This document shows, in pieces, positions 26,651-38,900 of a stretch of DNA of 64,000 nt. The notes under the pieces are model-generated. The model had not been told where the DNA came from, searched no databases, and saw only the letters and a program-made list of their open reading frames with translations. Position 1 is the first letter of the stretch. Every line of letters begins with the position of its first letter. Source of the DNA: Neurospora intermedia (lineage: Eukaryota > Ascomycota > Sordariomycetes > Sordariales > Sordariaceae); assembly GCA_037102815.1 (NCBI GenBank), contig BTPP01000007.1, forward strand, positions 2,294,001 to 2,358,000. Reading direction: 5' to 3'. Position numbers and translations under genes: made by a program.

Positions 26651-29390
26651 AATATTAGAGTAATAGGAGTAAAGTAGTAATAAATAGTTCCCGTTTACGC
26701 TTATACCTATAAATATTAAGATTCGACTCTAATCGGAGGAAAAATAATTTAATTTAAACCTAACGTTTATTATACTTCAATTATTAACTTTTACGCGTAG
26801 GATGCCGGGTAGAATATAATAGTACAATAGGGGTTAGGGTTATAATAATATATAGGGCCGGCTCCAAAGGATCTACGGCCGGAGTAGGTAAGGCGCTATT
26901 ATTTTTACTATATATTATATTATTAGTATAAATATTTTTATACTTACCGCTCGGAATAATATTAATAATCGAAAATAGTCTAATATATTTAGTAATAAAG
27001 TTAGAACTATATTAATTTAAATATTCCCAATTTTATAGGAGGAGTACACCTTTAATTATATCCGCTATAGTACGTACGGATATACCTCTACCGACTATTA
27101 AGCGTACAATTTACTAGGATATTTTGGGTAGGATAAGAATAGAGTACGGTAATTAGAAATTAATATTTAATATTACGAATATAAATATAATATACTCTAT
27201 AAAAAAACCTTTGAAGTAAAATAAAAATAAACCTACTTTACTTATAAGTATAGGGGTATTAAACTTCTTCGGTTTTAAGGGTATTTATTTAGTTTAATTA
27301 AAATAATAATTATATTTATTATAGTAAATACTCTATAGGTAATTCTAGTAATTAATATAACCCTAAAGTACTTTAAGTAGGGCTTTGTAAAAATATATTA
27401 CGTTAGTAATAGTATATATATTGGGATAGCTATTAATTAGGTCGGTTTATTACTTTTCGTCCTACTTTATCTACTTTTTCGGCTAGAAATTCCGGAGTAG
27501 GAATATACTATAAACAGGGTCTTTTATAGACCGTATATTTATAGTCCGATTAAGTAATTGGGATTATATAATTTCGAATAGGGTATTTATTATAAAGGAT
27601 AAATCGGATTTATATATACGTAAGGGGTCGGTAGATTATATTACTAGTACGGACGGTTTAACGAATTCGAACTTAAACCAATTAAAATATTAGTAAGGTA
27701 TAAAGAAGTAGGCGATATTATATCTACTACTACGGATAGCGCGGCTAAAATACTACTATAAATCTAAAATATCCTTAGATTTAATTTAGCTATATTATAC
27801 GATACGTATTATATTAGAGATATTTATCCCTATTCTTAACGCTACTATAGATATAATAATGTAATATTAAGATTCGGAAGTAATAAATTAATAATAAAAG
27901 CAATTTTAATCTATAGGACGGATATATAAATAATATACTTAGATAGTTAAATATATATTAAATCGATTACAGAGACCGTATTTAACTAAAGAGCAAATAA
28001 AATATTTCTTCGCTTTATTAATTAAATTTTTATTATTAATATAAATAATTATTTTCGGAATAGTACTATTGGAAGTAGGGCTAAAAAGGAATTTAAAACG
28101 TTCAAAGTTTTATATTTTAAACCTAAGGATAGAATTAAAGACAATATTAATATTAAACTAATTAATAAAAGTACGGATAATTTAAAGCGAATTTACTAAT
28201 TATTTAAATAAATAGAAATTAGCGTATTTATATATATATATTTCCGATTCTTTAGTTAATATAGTTATATATCCGAATTATAGGATTGAAAGGGGTAGAG
28301 TCCGACGGAATTAATAAAGATCGGAGAAATAGGTACGGAAATTGTACTATTAATAAATAGTATAAAGTTCGTTAATAGCAACGAACGCTATTCGGGCAAC
28401 GAATTCTAGAGTATAAAGGAATTTGAAAAATTAGTAATAAAGGGTTTACTCGGGTCTAAGGAGAATATATATAAAATATCCCGAATGTATATAATCCTAT
28501 AATATATTAGTTTAAATATATTAATTACCTATTAAAAAGGATAGAGTAAATTTATATATTTTATAGAGGTCTTAATTAATTAATAGGGGTTTAACGCCGG
28601 GATATAATATAATAACATCCCTTTATTTTTAACCGAAACGAATAAAAAGTATAATTTGTATTATAATTTACGTAAGAAGAATAACCAATATTACCTAAAG
28701 TATAATACTTTTATTAAAATTAGTTATAATAATAAGAATTATATTATTATACTAGTAAATAATACGATGGATATATTTAACCTATTTAGGGTGAGGCTAA
28801 TATAGGGTTTAATTAGACGTTAATCGAACGATTGGGTTAAATAAAAGTCGAACGATAGTATATATAAATTAAATTTAAAGCTATTTATACTCGTTTGAAT
28901 TCGTATATTCGATAATTATAATAATATATTACTATATAATTATATTTAGTATAAATAAAATAGTAAAATTAGAATAGATTTTAAAGTATTGGATAAAAGT
29001 AAAAATTTTATTAAAAGTGTAATTTAATTAGGCTATTATTTTAATTAAATTTTAGATAATTTAAATTAAAATTAATAGAAATACAATACTTATTTTTTAA
29101 ATAAGGATTATTATAACCAACGAAAGTAACCCCCTAATAGATAATTAATAGTAAATATAAATAATAATAGAAAAAAAAAAAAAGGTTTATAGAAGTTCGT
29201 ATTTATACTATATTTAACAAACAAACCGCTTCTAAATGCGACTTATTATTATTGAGATATTTGGAAGTATTTATAAATTTCTTATCTCTATTAAGGCCGA
29301 TTTGTATATATACAACTATAGCCGACGGTGTTTTTATATAAAACCGTAATAGACCTCCTCTTACAAAAGTTCGAGGAGGGGAGACCCACA

Positions 29391-30249
29391 TAATTGTGGG
29401 GCGGGTCCGCTGAAGGTTGTCGTCGGAGGTCGTGTGATAGAGACTAAGTTAAGAACCTAATTTCAGAGCATTCAAACACGCCCTTATTCGAGCTCAATGC
29501 ATCATTGTTAGTCATTACCGAGCTGGAGCCACTGCGCATTTTGAGTAGCGGAACAATCGAGCACGTTGGCCCTGGAAGGCGCACAGACCAGAATGTGGTT
29601 TAAACGTTTTTGTGGACCCTTCATCTTAGATCTTAAAGTCCGATCCTGATATCACACACACCAATCTACTCTACTCTTTTCTTGAGCTTCCACCTCTGCG
29701 TTTAACATGCCACTATTCAGACTTACAGCGGATCTATTTTGGAGGCCCCCCCTCGTCGTGCGTTTGGACTACTGTACACGTCCCTAATGCAGGTAGGGAG
29801 TACCCATCAAGCAGTACCGTGCTCCGTGTGCACGTATCGAGGATTTATTGCAGGTGCGGGGTGAAGTAGCTCAGGCTGTTACTCCGCTAGGCACAGTGCA
29901 GGTGACAGCGAGCGACCTGGAAGATCCAATCGTGTACAACACTAAGCCAAGGCCGGTAAATGACACCGTATTGGTTGTCTAGTGTACGTGCCGCGATCCA
30001 TGTGGGAGACGGAGACAGATTGGCTCCGTGGAAGCGAGGAACTAGCTTGCTGTAACCAAAAGCATCAGCTGTTTTGAAGGTCATGTAGGCGGGCCGCCCT
30101 GCCATATAAAGCCGTGTTCCATCGTCATCCTGGGTTAAGCCGGACTTTGGCGCTTTCGTTCTACTACGTGCAGAAAATGATATTTGAAAGTTACAACGGC
30201 CATAGACAATCGACTTCCAACCCTTGAAGGTGACTATATATTCGACATC
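29391..30249. other. Intergenic, upstream of RPEL gene
   Basis: Normal GC content returns here. No open frame with recognisable domains was seen. A minus-strand open frame at 29887-30438 runs antisense into the RPEL gene and looks fortuitous. The stretch presumably contains the RPEL gene promoter; no clear TATA or CCAAT box was picked out. Confidence 0.5.
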
Positions 30250-30718
30250 ATGGCTGACTCGAGCGACAATGTCAACCCGGCTCCTGCTATCGACGAGACT
30301 CCTATCTCTCCTAGCCGTCCCAACCCTCAGCGCAAGAACTCTCTCGAACAGCACCTGAAACATCGTCCGGTGCGCCAGGAACTGGTCAAAAGTATGATGT
30401 TTTGCTTCGAGTCCTTGCAACGGAACGCATAGTTGCACGTATTTCGAACAAGATGTACTAATCTACACAAATGGTCCTTATTCAGAAAACATTCTTCCTG
30501 CCTCAAACGCAGCTCCGGGGCTCATAGCACAACAGAAAGAGGTAATGCTGTCATGTCAAGGTTGGCTTTTTCGGACTGTGCTGACATCCTAACTTGCCCC
30601 GCCCCAGCTCGAAAAGCATATGCGTGCTGATTCTTTGAACGAAAGAATCGCCCACCGGCCCTCCCCAGAAGCATTGATCAAAGAAGGGGTCCTTCATGAA
30701 GACCCCCGCTCGCCTTGA
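30250..30718 (+). CDS. RPEL-repeat protein (small, two RPEL motifs)
   Basis: The proposed exons are 30250-30391, 30486-30541 and 30608-30718, giving 102 residues. Introns of 94 and 66 bp have GTATGA..TACTAAT..CAG and GTAATG..CCTAAC..CAG signals and join in frame. The first RPEL motif is at about residues 31-52 (HLKHRPVRQELVKKNILP) and the second at about 75-96 (ERIAHRPSPEALIKEGVL). In animals RPEL motifs bind monomeric actin; whether small fungal RPEL proteins do so is an inference. The ATG at 30250 is chosen because it opens a typical acidic, Ser/Pro-rich leader. The frame stops after residue 102. If one base near 30715 is skipped, an open frame continues to 30836 with a helical tail (YQDAIKEEHTKR), so the end is either a real frameshift truncation or a sequence error. 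Confidence 0.8.
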
Positions 30719-30836
30719 CAAAAGGTACCAGGATGCTATTAAGGAAGAACATACGAAAAGAGGAAGCGGTGCTTGGTTAACATCGACGACGCCACACTCC
30801 AACAATCGCTTCGAGAATGGGATGGCGAATAGCTAG

Positions 30837-33649
30837 AAGGTGATCAAAATATTGATTTTACTACCCACATCATCAGAGGCAGTAGTTCGAACAAACATAT
30901 ATACCTACATTTCTTGTTAAGAGGTCGTGTTCGCCCTGACTTGTCATGTCAGGCAGGAGGGACCCTGCTAGGTCCGACCCTTGTCGGACTCGGGACTCCA
31001 GAGCAGACATCCAACCTTAAGAGATCTATCCATCAATCAAGCAGCTGATCAGCATCAAGTCCATCGCGCAAGTCTACCTGTATCTGAGTCGAACCTGCAA
31101 CACTCTTACCGTCTGGGCTGGAGAACAGACTGATACCAATCAACTAATAGTAGGTAGTCACAGTTTGGGTGCGGTGAGTGCCATCACTGATGGCAAAGGG
31201 ATGAACTCCACTTCAGGCGATGTGTAACACGCAATGCAAAGTAGCACATCAACCAGAAAGCAGGAGTGTGAGAACGGAATTCATACAAGTGCAATACGCA
31301 TTGTTTGAGGCAGCACAGAAACAACTTACAGATGCCAGAAATTTACAATTTTCTACCAGGAGACCGACTTATCACTCAGTAACTGACCGACTCAACACTA
31401 AGTAACTGACCGTCTTCCTTCATTTATCCAATACTCTACATTAACCCCTGCTATAACGAGGAAACTTCAGTCAATATCATGAAAGACCACAACCCAAAAG
31501 TAATCCCACGTCTGGTAATGCTACAGAACGATATCGTACAATTTCCTGCATACTGCGACATGGACACCAAGTGGTAATCCATTGAAAGGAATAGACACGG
31601 ATGTATCTGCACTGCTGTTATCTTCTATAATAGTCTGACGATCGAGGCTCGTCCTTGGCTGGATTCGGCTGGTGGTGATTTATAACAACAACGTCGCTCT
31701 TTTTTTGAGTGGTAACATTGTGATTATCTGATCCGAAGTTAGCACTTGTTATCTATGATACCAATTGAAGGGTGAAAGTACACATACATGCAGTGCCTGA
31801 CCTGTAAAAAGCAGAATTGGCTGAGGACCTTGAGTTACTGCTCAACGATGGTGATGTAGTGCGTGGATTGTCGCCAGGGGGCCGGCTCCCGCTATTACTA
31901 GTATATGTCTCTTGGTTGCCGCCCATTTCGGCCTTCGGACAGAAAGGTACTTTGGCGTACTTTGGTGGTTTAAAGAGGAAAAGAAGACTTGCTGGGATGG
32001 AAGATACCGATCAACTTGTAGAGGCTCAAAAGAACTTGCTTCTCAAGACAAAGAAAGAGATCGGATCTGGTAAGGACGGCAGTGGATAGATCTGAATATA
32101 TAGAGCTTGGTTTTTCGAGTGCGAGTTAACCATCCGGAGTTGATCAGATGAACCGAAGCAGATTGCGCATTGCTTTGTCAACGGACCAGGTGTATGCAGC
32201 AACACTTCGTTGAGTCTTAGGCGGAATGGTAGGCACTGGCCTTCATTCCTTCCATCGCTCTCTCCACAAGACAGCTAGGAAGCGCCAACGAACGAAACAG
32301 CATGACTCAATCCGGCCGCTTGGAGATTGAAGTCGAGGAGAGCGGACGGAGTAGGCAGAACCAGATGGCACAGCCGGTGGTCACCAAGCCTCATTTCCAG
32401 CATAGCACGGTGGTGACAGCAAAGTTACAATGAGGTGATCAAGGACTGCAAACCAACACCGCCCATGGTCAGGCATTCGGGAGTTTGGCTCTGGGCGACA
32501 TAAGTATCTGCCGTATTTCAGTTGTTAAAGACCGAGCAACACGGAAGATGGGAAGCTTACTGGAGGAGGCATGAAGTGATTTCACGGTATGTAGCTACCG
32601 CTCACCATTATGCGTCGCTCCTCAGGCATCGCAGCTTGTAGATCGTAGCTAAAAGCCTCACCTAGGCCTTACAAGCCAAGTGGTGACCAATGTCCAGACT
32701 GCTGCCTGGGTTGCCTTGTATCTTGGAGATGCTGGTGACATGAGTCATGAGTTCTCGTGGTTGTCCTCTGAGGCTGTAGGCCAAATGCCTTTAGACTAGG
32801 CTTTGCTGCCTTGGTAGGACAGACCGACTGAGGGGACACTGGTCCTCCTGTGAAAGCAGCGAGGAACCGTGGAAGCGGTGGTATTGTGTCGAGGTATGAA
32901 GTGGAAAGGCGGATATCGCGATTTCTCGGTGAGACGAGGCAATGCCGGCCAGTAGATAGTAGGTAGGTGAAGCACAGTGACGAGGCAGAATGCCGGGCTT
33001 CCTCGACCAACACACCAGTCTTGTCTCTTTGTCTTTCTAGAGCCTGAGCAGTTAGAAGTTTGATTTATAATATAAATACATCTTATACAGTTGGCAATAG
33101 GTATGATTATAAAACTTCACATTTTAAGCAAATCAGTACCTACTACCTATATTACTTTGGTTTTTTTTTTTTTTTTTTTTCCAAAAAATTATGTTTCAAT
33201 ATTTTATCTTACTTACTTCCTAAAATTTTCAGATATATCCACACCTTGTGTTCGAGTGGGTCTTTCACTTGTTATATTAATGTAATAATATATATTGACT
33301 TTGGAAAGTATAACATTAGCACGTCTCGAAAAAGTAAGCATGGGGCAGAGGTAGCTTCCATACTAAGTATCTAGTGCGAGGTGCTGGACATGTCGTCATA
33401 GCTCCACTACTAGCCTGCCGCGAGGTATAACTTGGTACGTACCTCGCTTTACAGTGCTTGTACGTACACAACTGCTTGGCTTCAACTTTCCCTTCCATGC
33501 TAGCCTGTTGTAGCTCACTGCAGGCTGAGATGCCAGGTGTCCAGCTACTCAACCTTTAAGATCCCGCGATCCACGTTTCAACATCGTCCTGACCTTTCGC
33601 AGCTACGCACCCCTCAAACGCCATAGCGAGATCACCACAGGCTATAAAG
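30837..33649. other. Intergenic, no supported gene
   Basis: About 2.8 kb without a convincing gene. An open frame at 31817-32089 lacks an ATG, and minus-strand frames around 32670-33015 show no domain. A small hairpin (GTCCGAC and its complement at 30972-30989) is visible. The 3' part holds the FKBP promoter. Confidence 0.45.
33055..33330. other. AT-rich stretch with T20 run, not RIP-like
   Basis: AT-rich DNA containing a run of 20 T (33161-33180) lies upstream of the FKBP gene. CpA and TpG are present at ordinary levels, so RIP is not the cause. It could be an old insertion or a nucleosome-poor promoter element. Confidence 0.4.
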
Positions 33650-34441
33650 ATGAAGTCAATTTTCCTGTCGCTGTCGCTACTAGCCTCCGCCACCGTTGGC
33701 GTCCTGGCCGCCGAGGAGCTGGGCATCGACGTTACCGTTCCTGTAGAGTGCGATCGCAAGACTCGCAAGGGCGACAAGATCAATGTCCATTATCGCGGCA
33801 CCCTCCAATCCAATGGCCAGCAGTTTGATGCTAGCAAGTCACCCTGCCACCTGGTCGTAACTTTACTCTGCGCTCCATGCAATGCTAATACCCGTGACTG
33901 CTCCAGGCTATGACCGCGGGACACCCTTCAGCTTCAAGCTCGGCGGTGGTCAGGTTATCAAGGGGTTGGTTGACACTTTCTCGCTGCACGGCCCGGAAAC
34001 AATGCGGTGCTAACCATTCGATTCGATAGATGGGACGAAGGCCTCGTTGACATGTGCATTGGCGAGAAGCGGACATTGACGGTTCCCCCCAGTTACGGCT
34101 ACGGCCAGCGCTCCATCGGTCCCATCCCGGCCGGTTCCACCCTGATTTTCGAGACCGAGCTAATTGGTATTGACGGTGTGCCCAAGCCCGAATCCATCGT
34201 CTACAAACAGGCTGCCGAGAAAGCTGAGGAGGCTGCTTCGGCGGTTGAAGAAAAGGTTGCTGAGGCTACCGACAAGGCTGGAGGAAAGATTGCGGACGCT
34301 ACTGAGAAGATCGAGGAGAAGGCTGAGGAGGCTTCTGCCAATGTTGTCGAGAAGGTGGCTAGCGTGGTCAGCGGAGCTGCCGAAGCCGTCAAGACAGTTG
34401 TCGCCGACACTGATGATGTCCAGGAGCACAATGAGCTCTGA
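33650..34441 (+). CDS. FPR2: ER-lumenal FKBP-type peptidyl-prolyl isomerase
   Basis: The exons are 33650-33833, 33907-33964 and 34030-34441, giving 217 residues. Residues 1-20 form a signal peptide (hydrophobic, cut after VLA). Residues about 38-128 are a complete FKBP domain with [35 protein letters not shown] and LIFETEL, including the usual aromatic pocket residues. It should isomerise Xaa-Pro bonds and bind FK506 in the ER. The tail (about 141-205) is an Ala/Glu/Lys-rich amphipathic helix with LEA-like repeats. The last four residues, HNEL, are an HDEL/KDEL-type ER retrieval signal. Intron 1 (73 bp) begins GCAAGT and is a GC-AG intron; only this junction restores FDASYDRG. Intron 2 (65 bp) is GT-AG with a CTAAC branch site. 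The HNEL ending and helical tail fit fungal FKBP22/FKBP13-type proteins. Confidence 0.93.
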
Positions 34442-34783
34442 TCAGCATTAGGCTCATGTTGTGATGATGCAGTACATATAGAACACGATTGTAGCGCGAA
34501 ATACAGACATCTATCGTTAAATTGGTGTGCTGTAGCATTCCTCGCCGTCGTGTGCGTGTCCATTGATGTCTCCAGCCAGTCCAGTATACCGCTCATTCTC
34601 ATTCGATTGGGATACCCCTTAGCTAGGCCCTTAGCGGGCCACCATACCCGATCTACCTAGGTTTGTAACGGAGCGCCATACAGCTGGCAACCCCCCTAAG
34701 ACCCGGATAAAGCGATTGTGCGCGATTCTAAACAGCCTGTGTGGGCCAAGGCATATGTTACCTCCGGCAACCCAGATTAGTGG

Positions 34784-34810
34784 TTAGGGTTAGGTAGACG
34801 TTAGGGTTAG
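34784..34810 (+). repeat. Two short telomere-like TTAGGG tracts
   Basis: TTAGGGTTAGG at 34784-34794 and TTAGGGTTAG at 34801-34810 are separated by six bases. TTAGGG is the usual telomere repeat of filamentous ascomycetes. The tracts are short and internal, so they are an interstitial telomeric sequence or a chance motif within a repeat. Confidence 0.6.
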
Positions 34811-35034
34811 TTCCGGGGGTGTAGGGGGCCGGTGAGAGGCCCCCGCGTGTGAATGAAAGTCAATGCTTTGAAAAAGGTGGTTTTGAACTCTTATTATCGT
34901 TGTTAAGACCGATAATAATATGTGGTGGTAACTTTAGTAGTGATTACGGTCGCGAAAGTTGGCGCGAGATTGATACTAAGTAAGCTTTGGGTCTTGGCTG
35001 AGCTTGGCTCCTAGTTTGTATGGCCCCACATAGG

Positions 35035-35066
35035 CTATACACATCAGTCCTGAAAAGTTTGTTAGC
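35035..35066 (-). repeat. Inverted-repeat arm left of block B
   Basis: Read on the minus strand this 32-base stretch begins GCTAACAAACTT and ends GATGTGTATAG. It matches 44349-44380 on the plus strand at 27 of 32 positions, with mostly A/G differences. The two arms flank the whole RIP-mutated block B. Confidence 0.55.
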
Positions 35067-35999
35067 GCTATACACGCCCTACATCTTCTTACAAGGGGGG
35101 TAATAGGGGGGGTTGCAAGTGGGACTAGTCTATCTACGCGTTCTGATTGGCTGAAATCGCCTGATTTCAAGGTGAGAAAGAGGGATTCAAGCGGCTATAT
35201 ACAAACTTAATCCCCCTTATACCGGCTTAGAATTACTAGAATTACTTAGAACCCCCCCTTATTACCTTCTATAATCGGAAAAGTTATAGCGTATTTATAG
35301 GGTACTCTAGCGTATTCAACTAATAAGATTTTAGGATTACTCGCTAAAACAATTAGTAAATTAACGATTTTTCTAGAAATTACGATTCTGACTAGAAATA
35401 TATAGATTACCTAGATTACTTAGATTACCTAGATAGATTTAAAAAGTGGTACAAATGCTGGATTTCGATTAGAATCGACGAAATCTAAAACTTTAAAGTA
35501 TATATTTGCTTCGTATATATACTACTTTCTAGTCCGTATATAGGCAAATACTAGTAATTAATTAGTTAATTATATACAACCCTCTTTTTCAAATCCACTT
35601 TTTTATATACAACCCTCTTTTATTTATATTCTTTTAAATTTATTCTTTCACTTTCTTATACCTACTTTTTACCTATTTTATTAATTATCCTTGATCCTAG
35701 TGCCTCGTTAATTCCCCTGGATTTTCAACCCCCTTTAATAAGAGGATAAATACTATAAATCGGATTATGATACTAATTACGATAATGAAGAGAGCTTTAT
35801 TTATATTAGTAAGTTAGATTGCGGTTGTAGCGAGTGTAGTACCGAAGTAGGGAGCCCGCTATACAATTTAGAGATTCTTCCTTTTACCCTATTGTAATAT
35901 ACTACCGTAGCTATACCCGGTTAGTACTTCTACCTTCTAGATTATTATTATACGTTATTTATTACTAATTATTATTTTTAGTAGAAAAAAAAAACTGCT

Positions 36000-38900
36000 T
36001 TGAAACCGGAAACGCCGATTTCTAGTCGAGGAGTGCTCCAAAACGAAAACTAACAACGGCAATCGACTTAGGAGGGTCGTTTACGTCCCTCACAATATCC
36101 TACGACGAGCGCAGCGACGGCGTTGTATTGTCGTTGCCGATGGCCATCGACGGCGGTGCCTATAAACTTAAAAACAACGTCTATAACCCGCTCGTAGAAA
36201 TCTTAATATACAACAATCTTAAAGCCGTACTTACTACGAAGACTTCGGATAAAATAGAGGAAGATAATAAAATATTAAAGAAGTTTATTACTAGAGTAAA
36301 TAAGTTTACGGACTATAATATTGTTTTAATTAAGGATTGTTATTAGGCTCGAGAATTACTTTTCGAATTCGTAAAGGTACGCGTCGGAAAAAGTGGGTCT
36401 ACGCGACCCGAAGTTAGTAAGGCTAGAACCGACTAGTTTATTATTAAGAAGGATTTTAATAACTTAAAGAAAAATATTTTAAAAGAAATTAAGAAAAGTA
36501 CCTAAGAAGTACTAAAATATTAGGCTAATATTATAGTAAAAGCTAACCCGAATAAAATTAATACTACCTTCTAATAATTACCTACTATTATTAAAAAGTT
36601 TATTCCTTTTAATTTTAAATAATAATTTACTATTAAAGGAGCGACAATTACCGCTAAATTTATAAACCGTTCGAATAAAAATATAAAAACGACTTTAACT
36701 ACGTACTTAAGTAAAAAGAATATTAATTTAATAGTCCGAACGGCTATTAGAATACTAATAACCGGAGACTATATAATTATATTTAATAAGTCTATATATA
36801 ATTAGTATTAGCGTAATTAAATATAGGTTAAAGAAGTTTTCGGCCCTAATATTTTTATTATTATAAGTATTATAAGTATATTAGTCCGGAGCGTACCTTA
36901 GAATAGTATTAATAATTATACTATAGTAGAAGCTATATTAAATATAGCGAAGGAAAAGAACCCGGAGGTATCTATTATTAGAATTCAATTATAGAAAAGA
37001 AGGGACGGAGAGAATAGAAGCCTACTTCTAATAAAAGTCGCTACTACGTTAGCGGCGTACTTCTTCTAAAATAACCTCTTCCTTTAGGACGGCGGTATAT
37101 ACCTATACGAACCGTTCTAAACTTCGAATAACGTTTAATAATACTTTAAATATTAGGGAATCGGATATATAGCGAAATTCTACTATTAAAAAGATATCTA
37201 CGCCCGTTATAGTAAAGCTAAATACGAAGGAGATCGCTTTAGCGAAGTAAATTGTCCGTTTAATAAAAATAAATTACTTATTTACTATAAATTATATAGG
37301 AAAAAGGGCTACTATACATATAATTATAAAGAGTATTTTATTCTCCGGAAGGTAATTACGAAGGCGTTTATTGCGTACGCTAAAAAGCTATAAGCGTTCG
37401 CCCCTCGCAAAAACCCAGCCGGGAAGGTATTAAAACCAACGATAGAAATTATAAATAAGGACGTCCTCCCGGACGCCCCCCCCAACTCCTATATTATTAC
37501 TACCTTAGAGAAATATATTAAAAGAATTATAAAGAGGGGACGGCTAAAGAAGATCGTCGGCCCGTCCTTCCGGTCGAAATTATTAAACCTTTAAAGTCTA
37601 ATAAATATTTATATATATTCCTAGAATATAGGGGGGAATTAATCGTATAGTAATAATAGCGTTTATATAATTATAACCCCCCTTAGGGAAGTAATACCCT
37701 TATCCTCTATAAAAGGATTAAAAAGAACCCTATTTTAGAATAATTAATAATTTAATTAAAAATACTCTATTAAAACGTAGGGAAGTCGTACGAAAGAAGG
37801 AAGTTTTTATTTAAGTAAAAGGAGACCTATAATATTATAATAATTTAGGAGCCGGGTAGAAATTTGAATAAAGATATTTATTATCCTAAAGGCGGAAGGT
37901 ATTTCGGGGTCGATTATATAGAGAAGGGAAGGGTAGTAATATATATAAATAAGAAATAGAATTTAAAGGATCTAAATTTTTAAATTAGAAAGGATTAAAC
38001 TATAATAATATTTAAGAGTTTAAGGGAATTAACGATTATCTTTTCTATTTACTTTCTTATTTTTATATAGGGAATATTAAAATATTAATAAAGATTGCCG
38101 CTCTTTAAATTTCTCGAGGTCGGGCCCCTAATAGGAAACCTAATTATAATTAGAGATTATAATTTCTACTATCCCAATTAGGATTTAAAGAATAAGATTA
38201 GCCCGGAAGCCGTTCGCCTCCTTATATAAGTACAACGTTAGAAATTTAATTTATTTACCCCCCGCAATAAACTAATAAAGTTTAGGAATATAATATAAGA
38301 AGAGAGGGATAAGATAATTAATTATATATAATTATTACCTAGGGTCGAAGTTAAATATTAGGGAGCGTAGAAGTACGAATAAATTAATTCGGACTATTAC
38401 TTTTAAGAAATTTAAATTTAAGTAGGAAGAAAAAATAAAAAAGCGGAAGAGGAAGGAGGATATAATTAGAATCTTATAAATATAATAAAGGTGAAGGAGG
38501 TAATAGAAAAATAAATATTAGTCTTAGAAAGGATTAATATAATAAAGGATTTTAAATTCGCCTTTTGCAAATTCAACGGAGAATTTATAAATATTATAGA
38601 GGAATTCGTCCCGTACTGGAAGAAAGGTCGAAGGAAGAGAATAAATTAATAAATATTAGGATATAAAATAGTAATAAAAAAAGCGCGGAAGATATATTAA
38701 AAATAGTTTAAATATTAGATAGTATTAAATTAAAAGGATTTTATCGAAGCTATAATAAAAAAGAAGAGGATAATTACGAAGGTTTAATAGGCTATATAGT
38801 ATAATAGCGTTGCCGAAGCTTCGAAGAACCTAAATCGATTTTAGCCTTTAAAATAATAAGCCTATACCTAAAATTATAAATTAATAAATCCGTCCAAATT

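Larger units (their letters stand above)
1..29390. repeat. RIP-mutated AT-rich block A, gene-free
   Basis: The sequence is extremely AT-rich and dominated by TA, TAA and ATA words. CpA and TpG are almost missing (the first 120 bases contain none), while CpG is still frequent. That is what RIP leaves behind (CpA changed to TpA on both strands of duplicated DNA). No frame stays open long enough for a gene, and the longest open frames lack credible ATG starts or domains. Stops are nearly all TAA or TAG, as expected where CAA, CAG and TGG codons were mutated. I could not assign most of the block to a transposon family. Short and tandem repeats inside it are listed separately. The right edge is sharp: GC content rises abruptly at about 29390. 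Confidence 0.85.
34442..35219. other. Intergenic between FKBP gene and AT-rich block B
   Basis: No gene seen. The stretch contains the telomere-like tracts at 34784-34810, a G-rich run near 34815-34845, G/C runs near 35094-35112 and one arm of an inverted repeat (35035-35066). GC is still normal and falls abruptly after about 35200. Confidence 0.5.

Noticed and set aside
29887-30438. 183-codon minus-strand open frame
   Set aside because: It runs antisense through the first exon and intron of the RPEL gene; no domain and no supporting signals.
31817-32089. 90-codon open frame with a lysine-rich end
   Set aside because: No ATG start (TTG only) and no clear splice partner. A terminal exon of an unseen gene is possible but unsupported.
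32669-33013. Minus-strand open frames upstream of the FKBP gene
   Set aside because: Low-complexity translation without domains, and no splice signals that extend it.
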